A stretch of 51,334 nt of DNA from Peribacillus acanthi (GTDB lineage Bacteria > Bacillota > Bacilli > Bacillales > DSM-1321): NCBI RefSeq assembly GCF_003073175.1, contig NZ_QBBX01000011.1, forward strand, positions 1 to 51,334, read 5' to 3'. The translations under genes and the position numbers were made by a program. The stretch's first letter is position 1; each line of letters starts with the position of its first letter. The notes beneath the pieces are model-generated. The model was not told the DNA's origin, made no database searches, and saw nothing but the letters and a program-made list of their open reading frames with translations. Below, in pieces: positions 8,423 to 16,318 of this stretch.

Positions 8423-9055
8423 ATGTTTGTTAAAAGTATTATGATCCCTAATCATAATTGCTATGTTATTAGTCATGAAGACACGATTGATAAAGCGTTA
8501 CAAAAGCTTGAAGAATATAAAATTGATGGTTTACCGGTGCTGGACGGGGAGAACTATGTAGGGATCGTCACGCGATACGGAATCTACGAGAACTTCTTTA
8601 AATCTATTCTGACTAAGGAAGAATACTTGAAGAATACACTAGCTAAAGAAATTGCCACTCATACCGACAATTATCTTGTAGGGCAGGAGCTGTTTGAAAA
8701 CACATTAATCGAACTAAAAGATTTCCCGTTATTAGCGGTGGTGGATGACAATAAAAAATTCCTTGGAGTGGTTACTCGCTTTGATGTGCTAGAGCAATTC
8801 CAAAGTGCTTTTGGTGTACATAGACCAGGGGTCAGAATCGCTTTCACTTCTGTAGAAACGGAGGGGCGTCTTGCAAGATTATCTGAAATTGCTCATCAGT
8901 TCCATGAGCATATTATCTCACTTGTAACCTTTGATGATAGTGACAAGCTTGTTCGTAGAATTGTCATGAAAATTGAAAAAGCTCCTAATATTGATAAATT
9001 CACGAAGAAGGTTGAAGAAGCTGGCTTCCGAATTTTAGATATACACGAAGATTAA
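8423..9055 (+). CDS. CBS-domain pair fused to an ACT-like domain
   Basis: Starting at ATG 8423 (MFVKSIMIP, with GGGGTGTG upstream) the protein has 210 residues; an in-frame TTG at 8375 is possible but lacks a ribosome site. Residues 1-125 contain two CBS motifs, typical adenine-nucleotide sensors (GLPVLDGENYVGIVT and PLLAVVDDNKKFLGVVT). Residues 135-210 resemble an ACT domain. No catalytic domain is attached, so a stand-alone sensor or regulator is likely. It does not occur at this place in B. subtilis. Its partner is unknown. Confidence 0.85.
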   Translation: MFVKSIMIPNHNCYVISHEDTIDKALQKLEEYKIDGLPVLDGENYVGIVTRYGIYENFFKSILTKEEYLKNTLAKEIATHTDNYLVGQELFENTLIELKDFPLLAVVDDNKKFLGVVTRFDVLEQFQSAFGVHRPGVRIAFTSVETEGRLARLSEIAHQFHEHIISLVTFDDSDKLVRRIVMKIEKAPNIDKFTKKVEEAGFRILDIHED

Positions 9056-9112
9056 CAATAGCTGTTATGAAACTTTATTCCTCTCATACATTTTGATATG
9101 GGGGGATTTTTT

Positions 9113-9505
9113 ATGTTCATTAAATGGTTGAAACTTTTAGTTGGAATCATGAGTGGTTTAGCCTTTATTAAATGGTTTCCTCTTGATCTTCCTTTTTCCT
9201 TAAATGGATTTTTAACAGAATGCATATTAAATCCATTAGATTTTTTTGCGTCATCCATCAGTTTTATCATCGGTACCCTTTGCCATGCTAGTATATTGAA
9301 AGAAGGATTTACAGAGTTTATTGAATTTATTAAGGGTAGAAAAGGTAAAGTGCAAATAATTTTTATCTCTACGTTTTCTTTAGTGAGTTTTTATGTGTTT
9401 TCTTCCATGAGCGTCTTACATACAGCTTTGTTTTTTAGTTTTTCTATTCTATATGGTATTATTTCAATAGATTATTACAGCATTAGGCAAAAAACGGCTG
9501 ATTAA
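9113..9505 (+). CDS. Small four-helix membrane protein of unknown function
   Basis: The best start is ATG at 9113, seven bases after GGGGGAT, giving 130 residues; ATG at 9098 has no ribosome site. Four membrane segments are evident, with a short basic loop (KGRKGK) between the second and third. I do not recognise the family. It lies between the CBS-ACT gene and ypbG, 17 bp before the latter, so it may be cotranscribed with ypbG. Confidence 0.75.
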   Translation: MFIKWLKLLVGIMSGLAFIKWFPLDLPFSLNGFLTECILNPLDFFASSISFIIGTLCHASILKEGFTEFIEFIKGRKGKVQIIFISTFSLVSFYVFSSMSVLHTALFFSFSILYGIISIDYYSIRQKTAD

Positions 9506-9522
9506 TTATTAGGAGAGACACA

Positions 9523-10296
9523 ATGGTTTATATCTTGATTTTATTGATTTTTGCGTTTTTGATTGTTTTTTTTATGTGGAGGACTGCTAATCAAAATAAA
9601 GTTTATTACCAAGAATTTTCATTCGAGCAATTTCCTTCAAGCTTTGGTGAGCTTAAGGTTTTTTTTATTTCTGATATTCACAAGCGAGAAATTAGCAATA
9701 AGATTATCGATGAAGTCAAGGGGAAGGTCGACATCGTAATTATTGGTGGTGACTTGACTGAAAAAGGAGTGCCACAAAAAAGAGTAGAAGAAAACATAAA
9801 AAAATTGAAAGGTCTCGGCCCTACATACTTCGTCTGGGGAAACAATGATTATGAAGGTGATTATCATTGGCTTGATGCCACATTACTACAATATGGCATA
9901 AAAATTCTTGATAATACTTCCGTAATTTTTGAATCTGAAAAGGGAGATCTCGTTTCACTAGTTGGAATCGATTACTTAGGATTTCAAAAAGATAAATTGG
10001 ACTTAGCATTATCTGACTCTATAGAAGGTTCTTTTCGTATTTTAGTTAGTCATCATCCAGGGATTATAAAAAAAATAAAAGAGTCCGATAGTATCCCGTT
10101 AATTTTAAGTGGTCATACACATGGTGGACAAATCAGATTTCTTTGGTTTGGACCTTATGAAAAAGGTGGAATTAAAAAACATGGAAATTCATTACTTTTC
10201 ACTTCAAATGGTTATGGTACTAGTTTAGTTCCGTTAAGGCTCGGAGCTAAACCCGAAACGCATGTAATCACTATTAAACATAAAACATACAAATAG
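9523..10296 (+). CDS. ypbG: Membrane-anchored metallophosphoesterase YpbG
   Basis: A calcineurin-like phosphoesterase of 257 residues with an N-terminal membrane anchor (residues 3-19). The two-metal site is complete: Asp51 and His53 (DIH), Asp77 (GGDL), Asn108-Asp109 (GNND), SHHP, and GHTHGG. Proteins of this group hydrolyse phosphoesters; the natural substrate is unknown. ATG at 9523 follows AGGAGAG. Confidence 0.88.
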   Translation: MVYILILLIFAFLIVFFMWRTANQNKVYYQEFSFEQFPSSFGELKVFFISDIHKREISNKIIDEVKGKVDIVIIGGDLTEKGVPQKRVEENIKKLKGLGPTYFVWGNNDYEGDYHWLDATLLQYGIKILDNTSVIFESEKGDLVSLVGIDYLGFQKDKLDLALSDSIEGSFRILVSHHPGIIKKIKESDSIPLILSGHTHGGQIRFLWFGPYEKGGIKKHGNSLLFTSNGYGTSLVPLRLGAKPETHVITIKHKTYK

Positions 10297-10299
10297 AAT

Positions 10300-10332
10300 T
10301 CCATGCAAAACCTATACAAAATTTACACAAAA
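10300..10332 (+). promoter_or_regulatory. Three tandem 11-bp direct repeats (candidate operator)
   Basis: Units tccatgcaaaa (10300-10310), cctatacaaaa (10311-10321) and tttacacaaaa (10322-10332) follow one another without gaps and share A at position 4 and CAAAA at the end. The third unit contains the -35 hexamer TTTACA of the downstream gene. Tandem 11-bp direct repeats are the known operator layout of CarH-type cobalamin regulators, and the downstream gene encodes such a protein. Confidence 0.55.
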
Positions 10333-10350
10333 ACAAACGTTCAGTATACT
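10322..10350 (+). promoter_or_regulatory. SigA-type promoter of the MerR/B12 regulator
   Basis: TTTACA (10322-10327), a 17-nt spacer and TATACT (10345-10350) precede the start codon by 35 bp. The -35 overlaps the third 11-bp repeat, so a protein bound there would block RNA polymerase. Confidence 0.7.
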
Positions 10351-10384
10351 AGGAAGTAATCATGTTTAGTTTTGGAGGATTTGT

Positions 10385-11293
10385 ATGGCTTTTACTGAAG
10401 GGAAATACAACATAAAGGCAGTTTCGAAAATGCTTGGTATTCAGCCGGGGACCCTCAGAGCTTGGGAACGTAGATATCAGTTTATAGCACCTGTCAGAAA
10501 TGAATCTGGACATAGACTTTATACAGATGAGCACGTACGCATTCTAAGATGGCTAATTGATAAAACAAATCAAGGTTTTACGATTAGTCAGGCAGTTTCT
10601 CTTCTTGAAAGGCAGGAAGTTTTGAGCGAGACATTTATTCAAGATGAGATGAATGGAGATCAATCAAAAAATTTATGCTCGGACTTACTGGATGCGTTGC
10701 TAAAATTTGAGGAAAATAAGGCACATGAATTAATCAATCAAGCATTCGCCATGTTTACGATTGAAAAAGTCGTCATAGAGATATTAGGTTCGATTTTAGT
10801 GCAAATAGGTGATTTGTGGGAGAATGGGAAAATCACGACTGCACACGAACATTTCGCATCATCACTTTTAAGGTCTAGAATTGGTTTTATCATGCATACG
10901 CTGCCTCAGAACTCTTATCTTCCTAAGGCCATAGCTGTTTGCGCACCAAATGAATCTCATGAATTCGGTATATTAATATTTACTTTATTTTTACGAAGAA
11001 AAGGGTTTGAAGTGATTTACTTAGGCGGCAGTTTAGAAACGAAGGATCTCATTACTGTAATTGATACAGTCAAGCCTAAGTTTCTGTTCATGTCCTGTAC
11101 CTTAAAAGAAAATACGAAGGATACATTTGCCTTAGTTAACGAATTAAAAGACAAGTTTACCCATCTGGAAATTGGTCTAGGAGGTAGTGCGATGGATAAT
11201 ATTTCACAGCCTGAAAGAGAACATTTTTCAGATCAATTGTTAGGTAATGATAAAACTTATTGGGAAAAGTGGTTGGCTGCTAAAATCAACTAA
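10385..11293 (+). CDS. MerR-family regulator with cobalamin-binding domain (CarH/LitR-like)
   Basis: 302 residues in three parts: MerR helix-turn-helix (8-75, YNIKAVSKMLGI and RAWERRYQF), a helical B12-binding bundle (95-170), and a Rossmann-type B12 domain (180-285). Two hallmarks of light-sensing adenosylcobalamin repressors are seen: W-x9-EH (Trp145, Glu155, His156) and E-x-H-x-x-G (Glu190-His192-Gly195), where the His ligates cobalt. Members such as Thermus CarH repress in the dark and release DNA on illumination. ATG at 10385 follows TTGGAGG. The promoter carries three 11-bp repeats, suggesting autoregulation. No target carotenoid or photolyase genes are in the window. It is absent between ypbG and ypbH in B. 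subtilis. Confidence 0.88.
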   Translation: MAFTEGKYNIKAVSKMLGIQPGTLRAWERRYQFIAPVRNESGHRLYTDEHVRILRWLIDKTNQGFTISQAVSLLERQEVLSETFIQDEMNGDQSKNLCSDLLDALLKFEENKAHELINQAFAMFTIEKVVIEILGSILVQIGDLWENGKITTAHEHFASSLLRSRIGFIMHTLPQNSYLPKAIAVCAPNESHEFGILIFTLFLRRKGFEVIYLGGSLETKDLITVIDTVKPKFLFMSCTLKENTKDTFALVNELKDKFTHLEIGLGGSAMDNISQPEREHFSDQLLGNDKTYWEKWLAAKIN

Positions 11294-11377
11294 AGCATCG
11301 GTAGTTGGAAAGGCACTCTGTTTCTTCTTATACATAAGATATAGGAAGATGGATATCATCACAGGGGGCATTCGACT

Positions 11378-11959
11378 ATGAAGCTTGAACGGTTAAATTA
11401 TAACAAAATAAAGATTTTCTTAACCTTTGATGATTTAATGGAATACGGTCTCACCCTAGATGATATTAAAGGCCATTCCTTGAAAGTACAAAAGATATTC
11501 CAATCCATGATTGAAGAAGCCTGTGATGAAATGAATTTCCTGATGGTTGGAGCCATCGAAATTGAGATATTCTCATTACATGCCCAAGGACTAGTTATCA
11601 TCGTTACTAGGGAAGATGATGAAAGCGCGGATGAAGAAGAGTATTTTGACTTGAATGTGAAAATGGGGGAGCAGCCTCATATCATTTTCTCATTCAAGGA
11701 ATTTGAACATTTGATCCAGCTTGCCCATCGACTAAATTCAATAGATATAGATGCTGGTGCAGTATATTGGTTCGAAGACAAATATATTTTTTATTTTGAG
11801 GATATTCCAACGGAAAAATATGATGCAGCCATTTCACTTGCAGCTGAATATGGAATAACATCTACGTTATCTCTATTTAGAATCCAAGAATATGGTAAAA
11901 CCATTTTTCCTAGCCATGCAATTTCTCAATTGTGTGATTTTTTTAAAAATATTCATTAA
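11378..11959 (+). CDS. ypbH: MecA-family adaptor protein YpbH (MecB)
   Basis: A 193-residue adaptor that delivers substrates to ClpC. The N-terminal substrate-binding segment (MKLERLNYNKIKIFLTFDDL), an acidic linker (about residues 80-95, DDESADEEEY) and a C-terminal ClpC-binding half are all present. Position before gudB identifies it as the paralogue YpbH/MecB rather than MecA. In B. subtilis it influences competence and sporulation. ATG at 11378 follows AGGGGGCA. Confidence 0.92.
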   Translation: MKLERLNYNKIKIFLTFDDLMEYGLTLDDIKGHSLKVQKIFQSMIEEACDEMNFLMVGAIEIEIFSLHAQGLVIIVTREDDESADEEEYFDLNVKMGEQPHIIFSFKEFEHLIQLAHRLNSIDIDAGAVYWFEDKYIFYFEDIPTEKYDAAISLAAEYGITSTLSLFRIQEYGKTIFPSHAISQLCDFFKNIH

Positions 11960-11962
11960 GAG

Positions 11963-11999
11963 AAAACCCCATCAAAACCTTGAAAAGATGGGGTTTTTT
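11963..11999 (+). terminator. ypbH terminator
   Basis: AAAACCCCATC pairs with GATGGGGTTTT and is followed by T residues, a few bases after the ypbH stop. Confidence 0.85.
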
Positions 12000-12082
12000 G
12001 AATTCATAGGCTGTAAAATAAAGTTATGTTGGAATAATAAAAAAGTTCAATTAAAAATTAATCAAAACCTGTTAATTTTTCT

Positions 12083-12110
12083 TTGCATAAATTGTCCAAA
12101 GGTGTATACT
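12083..12110 (+). promoter_or_regulatory. SigA-type promoter of gudB
   Basis: TTGCAT (12083-12088), a 16-nt spacer and TATACT (12105-12110) lie about 57 bp before the gudB start. Confidence 0.55.
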
Positions 12111-12167
12111 ATCTCTGAAGGTGACCAAGTTGCTAATTTTAGATATGACTTTTTAGGAGGTACATGA

Positions 12168-13442
12168 ATGGTAGCCGATAAAGGTACGGATAATGCTAAC
12201 CATGAAAAACATGATGTGCTGAAATCCACCCAAACTGTAATCCACAAAGCTTTAGAAAAACTAGGATACCCAGAAGAGGTGTTTGAACTTCTAAAGGAAC
12301 CATTACGAATGCTAACAGTTAAAATTCCTGTTAAGATGGATGATGGTTCAGTAAAGGTATTTACTGGATATAGAGCGCAACATAACGACGCTGTTGGACC
12401 AACAAAGGGAGGAATTAGATTCCATCCTGGCGTTACAGAGCGAGAAGTTAAAGCGCTTTCAATATGGATGAGCCTTAAATGTGGCATTGTCGACCTTCCA
12501 TACGGAGGAGGAAAAGGTGGGATTGTGTGTGACCCAAGAAATATGTCCTTCCGTGAGTTGGAAAGGTTAAGTCGTGGCTACGTACGTGCAATCAGTCAGA
12601 TTGTAGGACCAACTAAAGATATTCCTGCTCCAGATGTTTTCACTAACTCACAAATCATGGCTTGGATGATGGACGAGTATAGCCGTATTGATGAGTTTAA
12701 CTCTCCTGGTTTCATTACAGGTAAACCGCTTGTATTAGGAGGTTCTCATGGACGTGAATCTGCTACTGCAAAAGGTGTAACAATCTGTATCCATGAAGCT
12801 GCAAAGAAAAAAGGAATTGAGATTAAAGGTGCAAAAGTAGTTGTTCAAGGTTTCGGGAATGCAGGAAGCTTCCTAGCGAAATTCATGCATGACGAAGGAG
12901 CAATCGTTGTCGGTATTTCCGATGCATACGGTGCCCTTTATGATCCTAATGGTTTAGACATCGACTACCTATTGGATCGTAGAGACAGCTTTGGAACAGT
13001 TACTAAGCTCTTCAATAACACTATTACAAATAAAGAGCTATTGGAACTTGAATGTGACATTCTTGTACCAGCAGCTATTGAAAACCAAATTACTGAAGAA
13101 AACGCTCACAATATCAGAGCTAAAATAGTTGTAGAGGCTGCTAATGGTCCAACAACTTTAGAAGCTACTCAAATCCTGACAGAAAGAGGCATCTTGCTTG
13201 TTCCTGATGTATTGGCTTCTGCAGGTGGAGTTACCGTTTCATACTTTGAGTGGGTACAAAACAACCAAGGTTATTACTGGTCAGAGGAAGAAGTTGAGGA
13301 AAAACTAGAAAAAATCCTAGTTAAATCCTTCAACAACATTTACGAAACTGCACAGACTAGAAGAGTAGACATGCGTTTAGCGGCTTATATGGTCGGAGTT
13401 CGTAAAATGGCTGAAGCTTCCCGTTTCCGTGGATGGATTTAA
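12168..13442 (+). CDS. gudB: NAD-specific glutamate dehydrogenase GudB
   Basis: GudB converts glutamate to 2-oxoglutarate and ammonia, mainly in catabolism. The 424 residues include the substrate region PYGGGKGG (catalytic Lys), a Rossmann NAD-binding domain (GFGNAGS near 226) and the conserved DVLASAGGV. The segment [10 protein letters not shown] has only one VKA unit, so the inactivating 9-bp duplication of B. subtilis laboratory strains is absent and the enzyme should be active. ATG at 12168 follows AGGAGG; an out-of-frame ATG at 12164 stops after five codons. Confidence 0.96.
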   Translation: MVADKGTDNANHEKHDVLKSTQTVIHKALEKLGYPEEVFELLKEPLRMLTVKIPVKMDDGSVKVFTGYRAQHNDAVGPTKGGIRFHPGVTEREVKALSIWMSLKCGIVDLPYGGGKGGIVCDPRNMSFRELERLSRGYVRAISQIVGPTKDIPAPDVFTNSQIMAWMMDEYSRIDEFNSPGFITGKPLVLGGSHGRESATAKGVTICIHEAAKKKGIEIKGAKVVVQGFGNAGSFLAKFMHDEGAIVVGISDAYGALYDPNGLDIDYLLDRRDSFGTVTKLFNNTITNKELLELECDILVPAAIENQITEENAHNIRAKIVVEAANGPTTLEATQILTERGILLVPDVLASAGGVTVSYFEWVQNNQGYYWSEEEVEEKLEKILVKSFNNIYETAQTRRVDMRLAAYMVGVRKMAEASRFRGWI

Positions 13443-13497
13443 TCCTTCTACCAAATTCAGTACTGACATTGCAATATGTTTGAAATAATATAAGATT

Positions 13498-13533
13498 AAT
13501 CCTATCATTAATGTTGATGATAGGATTTTTTTT
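13498..13533 (+). terminator. gudB terminator
   Basis: AATCCTATCAT pairs with ATGATAGGATT, followed by a run of eight T. Confidence 0.85.
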
Positions 13534-13608
13534 GTCCTTTAGCAATGTATAATTTGGCAGCAAAGAAGTAAATCGACGTAGTGGCCAATTTTAGGATTAG
13601 AGTATAAG

Positions 13609-13661
13609 TGCAACTAGGCAATCGCCAGCGCTTAGGCTTGGAGCTAGCCAAGTTTTCTAAT
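13609..13661. repeat. Short dispersed repeat, copy A
   Basis: This copy and 38350-38402 share GC.ACTAGG.AA, GCC.G.GC and a perfect GCCAAGTTTTCTAAT at the end. It is non-coding, sits in an intergenic region, and resembles a small repeat I recall from other Bacillaceae genomes. Confidence 0.6.
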
Positions 13662-13783
13662 TTCCATCACTGTAAACAATAAAAGTGCATTATATATTAT
13701 TCGAGAAATCACGATATTGTTTGAAATAGGCTATTTTTTAAAAGTTTGCTGCTTTTTTGTGCAATGTAATAATATATGTCTAA

Positions 13784-13912
13784 GTTGATTGGAGCGGAGG
13801 GCACTTGACTCCTGCGGGAAATTGAGGGAAGTGGGAGAACCCACAGGCGCTAGCGCCGAGGAGGCTCCCACCCTCTCCGCGGAAAGCAAGTGCCTGGAGT
13901 GGAAAGAAACAG
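13784..13912 (+). repeat. Structured dispersed repeat, copy 2
   Basis: Same family as 90-214. Stem A is GGCACTTG (13800-13807) with CAAGTGCC (13887-13894), a different sequence from copy 1 but still pairing perfectly. Stem B is GAGG..GTGGGAG (13824-13837) with CTCCCAC.CCTC (13865-13875). CTCCTGCGGG (13809-13818) can pair with CCCACAGG (13840-13847) with one mismatch. An extra hairpin, GGCGCTAGCGCC, is at 13846-13857. Confidence 0.75.
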
Positions 13913-13997
13913 GCAAACTATAGAGTCTAATACAACAATTTATAGGAAACGAGCTTGTAATTAAATATTATTGTTGTTTTGTTTAGGAGGAGTTTTC

Positions 13998-14963
13998 ATG
14001 CGTAAAGAAAGTGTTGTAATAGTAGGTGGAGGACCATGTGGTCTTGCAGCATCCATTGCATTACAGGAAGAGAATATAGATGGGGTCATAATTGAAAAAG
14101 GAAACATTGTAAACGCCGTATACAATTATCCAACCCACCAGACATTCTTTAGTTCAAGTGAAAAACTTGAAATAGGTAATGTTCCATTCATTACTGAAAA
14201 TAGAAAACCATTTCGTAATCAGGCTTTAGCATACTATCGTGAAGTTGTTAGACGTAAGGATTTAAGAATTAACACGTTTGAAAGAGTAATGGAAGTAACG
14301 AAAAATAATTTTGGAAATTTCATTGTTAAAACTACAAAGGAAGAGTATGAAGCTGAAAAAGTCATTATTGCTACTGGATATTATGATAATCCGAATTACA
14401 TGAATGTTCCAGGAGAAAATTTACCCCATGTTCATCATTATTTTAAAGAAGCCCATCCTTATTTCAATAGTGATGTAGTGGTTATTGGAGGTAAAAATTC
14501 TAGTGTAGATGCAGCTCTCGAATTAGTGAAGGCAGGGGCAAGAGTCACTGTTTTATATCGTGGGTCCCAGTATTCTCCGAGTGTTAAACCTTGGATTTTG
14601 CCAGAGTTTGATGCATTGGTGCGTGATGGGACGATAAAAATGGAATTTGAAGCATGTATTGAAGGAATAAGTGAAGAAAAGGTATTTTACCAGGTTAAAG
14701 GTGAAAAAAAGGAAGTACAAGCAGACTTTGTTTTTGCCATGACCGGATATCGCCCAGATCATAATTTCTTAAAGAAAATGGGTGTTGACATTGATTCAGA
14801 TACCGGGCGTCCAATTTTTAATCCAGAAACGATGGAAACTAACGTGGAAGGGATTTATATAGCTGGAGTTATTGCGGCAGGAAACAATGCAAATGAAATT
14901 TTTATTGAAAATGGAAGGTTTCATGGTGAATTGATTGCTAATCATCTATCCTCGAAAGGTTAA
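13998..14963 (+). CDS. ypdA: Bacillithiol disulfide reductase YpdA (Bdr)
   Basis: A 321-residue FAD/NADPH oxidoreductase of the thioredoxin-reductase-like group that reduces oxidised bacillithiol. The FAD-binding GGGPCGLAAS is at 12-21 and the NADPH-binding GGKNSSVDAAL near 169. Cys16 in GGGPCG is the conserved YpdA cysteine. The start is ATG at 13998, with GGAGG just upstream; longer frames from 13971 have no ribosome site. Position after gudB matches B. subtilis. Confidence 0.93.
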   Translation: MRKESVVIVGGGPCGLAASIALQEENIDGVIIEKGNIVNAVYNYPTHQTFFSSSEKLEIGNVPFITENRKPFRNQALAYYREVVRRKDLRINTFERVMEVTKNNFGNFIVKTTKEEYEAEKVIIATGYYDNPNYMNVPGENLPHVHHYFKEAHPYFNSDVVVIGGKNSSVDAALELVKAGARVTVLYRGSQYSPSVKPWILPEFDALVRDGTIKMEFEACIEGISEEKVFYQVKGEKKEVQADFVFAMTGYRPDHNFLKKMGVDIDSDTGRPIFNPETMETNVEGIYIAGVIAAGNNANEIFIENGRFHGELIANHLSSKG

Positions 14964-14968
14964 TATAA

Positions 14969-15016
14969 AATAATTCAGCCAGGATCACTAAGGGTAAGTA
15001 GTTCAGTTATTGTGGG
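14969..15016 (+). repeat. Inverted repeat flanking the CPBP gene, left copy
   Basis: AATTCAGCCAGGA and GTAGTTCAG recur in reverse orientation at 16258-16306, while the 10-bp core CACTAAGGGT between them is in the same orientation in both copies. It begins just after the ypdA stop codon. Confidence 0.6.
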
Positions 15017-15078
15017 GAAAACTTAATATAACACCCTAAATAATATCTGAATTCAAATGGTAAATCTCACTCATTAAA

Positions 15079-15132
15079 TAACTTGTAAAAAAGCTCAGAA
15101 CTATACATAACTCTGAGCTTTTTTACAAGTTA
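15079..15132. terminator. Bidirectional terminator, perfect 21-bp arms
   Basis: Arms 15079-15099 and 15112-15132 are perfect inverted repeats with a 12-nt loop. A-rich and T-rich parts within the arms provide a U tract on either strand. It separates the convergent ypdA and CPBP genes and can serve both. Confidence 0.75.
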
Positions 15133-15163
15133 CATTTTCTCATTAAAGTCTTTTTTGGAGTAT

Positions 15164-15910
15164 TTAAAATATCCATCCGTTAAGAACCATACCTAAATTA
15201 ATAATAAAATGAAAGACTATGGCTGGGTATATGCTTTTGGACTTTATTACTATAAATGCGTAGAAAAGCCCCCCAAAAGAAAAAAGCAAACTCATTACCA
15301 AAGGAATTCCTATTGATATATGCAACAGACCGAATCCAATGCTGGTAACGAAAACGGCGTAAAAAATCGAAACATTTCTTTCTATACTAGATAACATTAT
15401 GCCTCTCCAAAGCAACTCTTCGAGGAAAGCGTTTACGATGGAGAATAATATACCATATCTCACGAATGATGTTGTATATCTCACATCTTCAAGGAACAAT
15501 AAAGGTATAAAGATTGTAGTCGAGCCGACCAGTCCAATAAATAAAAAATATGATAACTTAATCGAATGAAATGGAAACACTATGCGTATCCGCCAATCTG
15601 GTAATTTTTCGAAAAGAAACACTTTTTGCTTAGATAACAAAAGTGAAAGCAATAGTCCACATATTATAAACAGAAGCAAACTTCTATTTATAATGATTTT
15701 CATCTTTTTGGATATGTCCCATTCAGTAAAATAATCAGTTCCAATTTGAAACATGAATGTCCCTAATAAAAAGAATATAAACAAGGATACTGTTGAACGA
15801 AATTGAGGGGTTAAAGCGTAGATGAAAAGAAAGAATACGATTAGTAATATTCCCCAAACAAATAACCTGTAAGAAAAAAGAATAATACCTGAGAAAAATA
15901 AACTTGCCAA
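15164..15910 (-). CDS. CPBP-family intramembrane metalloprotease (second copy)
   Basis: A polytopic membrane protein with an intact CPBP motif set: Glu164-Glu165 and Arg169 (EELLWRG), His197 and His234 with Asn238 (numbered from the TTG at 15910, 248 residues). The first canonical start is this TTG, which has no ribosome site. A perfect AGGAGG at about 15955-15960 points instead to an in-frame ATA at 15946-15944, adding MQHLRINVLLIF and completing the first membrane helix. It is not at this place in B. subtilis and is flanked by an inverted repeat, so it may be a later arrival. The substrate is unknown. Confidence 0.82.
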   Translation of the reverse strand: MASLFFSGIILFSYRLFVWGILLIVFFLFIYALTPQFRSTVSLFIFFLLGTFMFQIGTDYFTEWDISKKMKIIINRSLLLFIICGLLLSLLLSKQKVFLFEKLPDWRIRIVFPFHSIKLSYFLFIGLVGSTTIFIPLLFLEDVRYTTSFVRYGILFSIVNAFLEELLWRGIMLSSIERNVSIFYAVFVTSIGFGLLHISIGIPLVMSLLFSFGGLFYAFIVIKSKSIYPAIVFHFIINLGMVLNGWIF

Positions 15911-16193
15911 AAATATGAGTAATACATTTATTCTTAAGTGTTGTATTTAAAATCCCTCCTTAATTATCCTGTAATTTTTTATGGTAACATCGCGTTATCA
16001 AAACAATAACATTTCCTCTTCTTTTATACTTTAACATATATTACCTTTTCATTTTGTTTTTTCCACCTAAAATAACAACCATAATCGCATCCCAGTTTAC
16101 AAATTGACAAAAGATATTGTCATTCTGTTAATTGATATGTTATTTGATTTGTTAATTTAGGAACGAAAACAGTAATAATCCATAAATAACAAT

Positions 16194-16238
16194 AAAAAAA
16201 TCGAGTATAAAACCTTTACGATTTCATACTCGATTTTC
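16194..16238 (-). terminator. ansA terminator
   Basis: On the minus strand a perfect 12-bp hairpin (AAAATCGAGTAT and its complement, 16197-16208 and 16226-16237) is followed by a run of T. Confidence 0.8.
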
Positions 16239-16257
16239 AATGCTAATTCTATTGTTC

Positions 16258-16306
16258 CTCCACGTTATCTGAACTACCTACACTAAGGGTCCTGGCTGAA
16301 TTTTAT
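16258..16306 (-). repeat. Inverted repeat flanking the CPBP gene, right copy
   Basis: On the minus strand it matches 14969-15016 in both arms (ATTCAGCCAGGA, GTAGTTCAG, then a GTGG.GGA tail), but the core CACTAAGGGT is on the plus strand as in the left copy. It lies just after the ansA stop codon. Confidence 0.6.
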
Positions 16307-16318
16307 TTAATGTGCTGA

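Larger units (their letters stand above)
13443..13997. other. Intergenic region gudB-ypdA with terminator and two repeats
   Basis: The 555 bp hold the gudB terminator, one member of the short repeat pair (13609-13661), and copy 2 of the structured dispersed repeat (13784-13912). I see no gene. The ypdA promoter is not obvious. Confidence 0.6.
15947..16318. other. Intergenic region between the CPBP gene and ansA
   Basis: It holds the strong CPBP-gene ribosome site at about 15951-15960, the ansA terminator (16194-16238) and the right copy of the inverted repeat (16258-16306). I see no further gene. Confidence 0.55.

Noticed and set aside
12400-12490. Possible cryptic gudB with the 9-bp duplication
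   Set aside because: Only one VKA unit is present, so the inactivating repeat of laboratory B. subtilis is absent.
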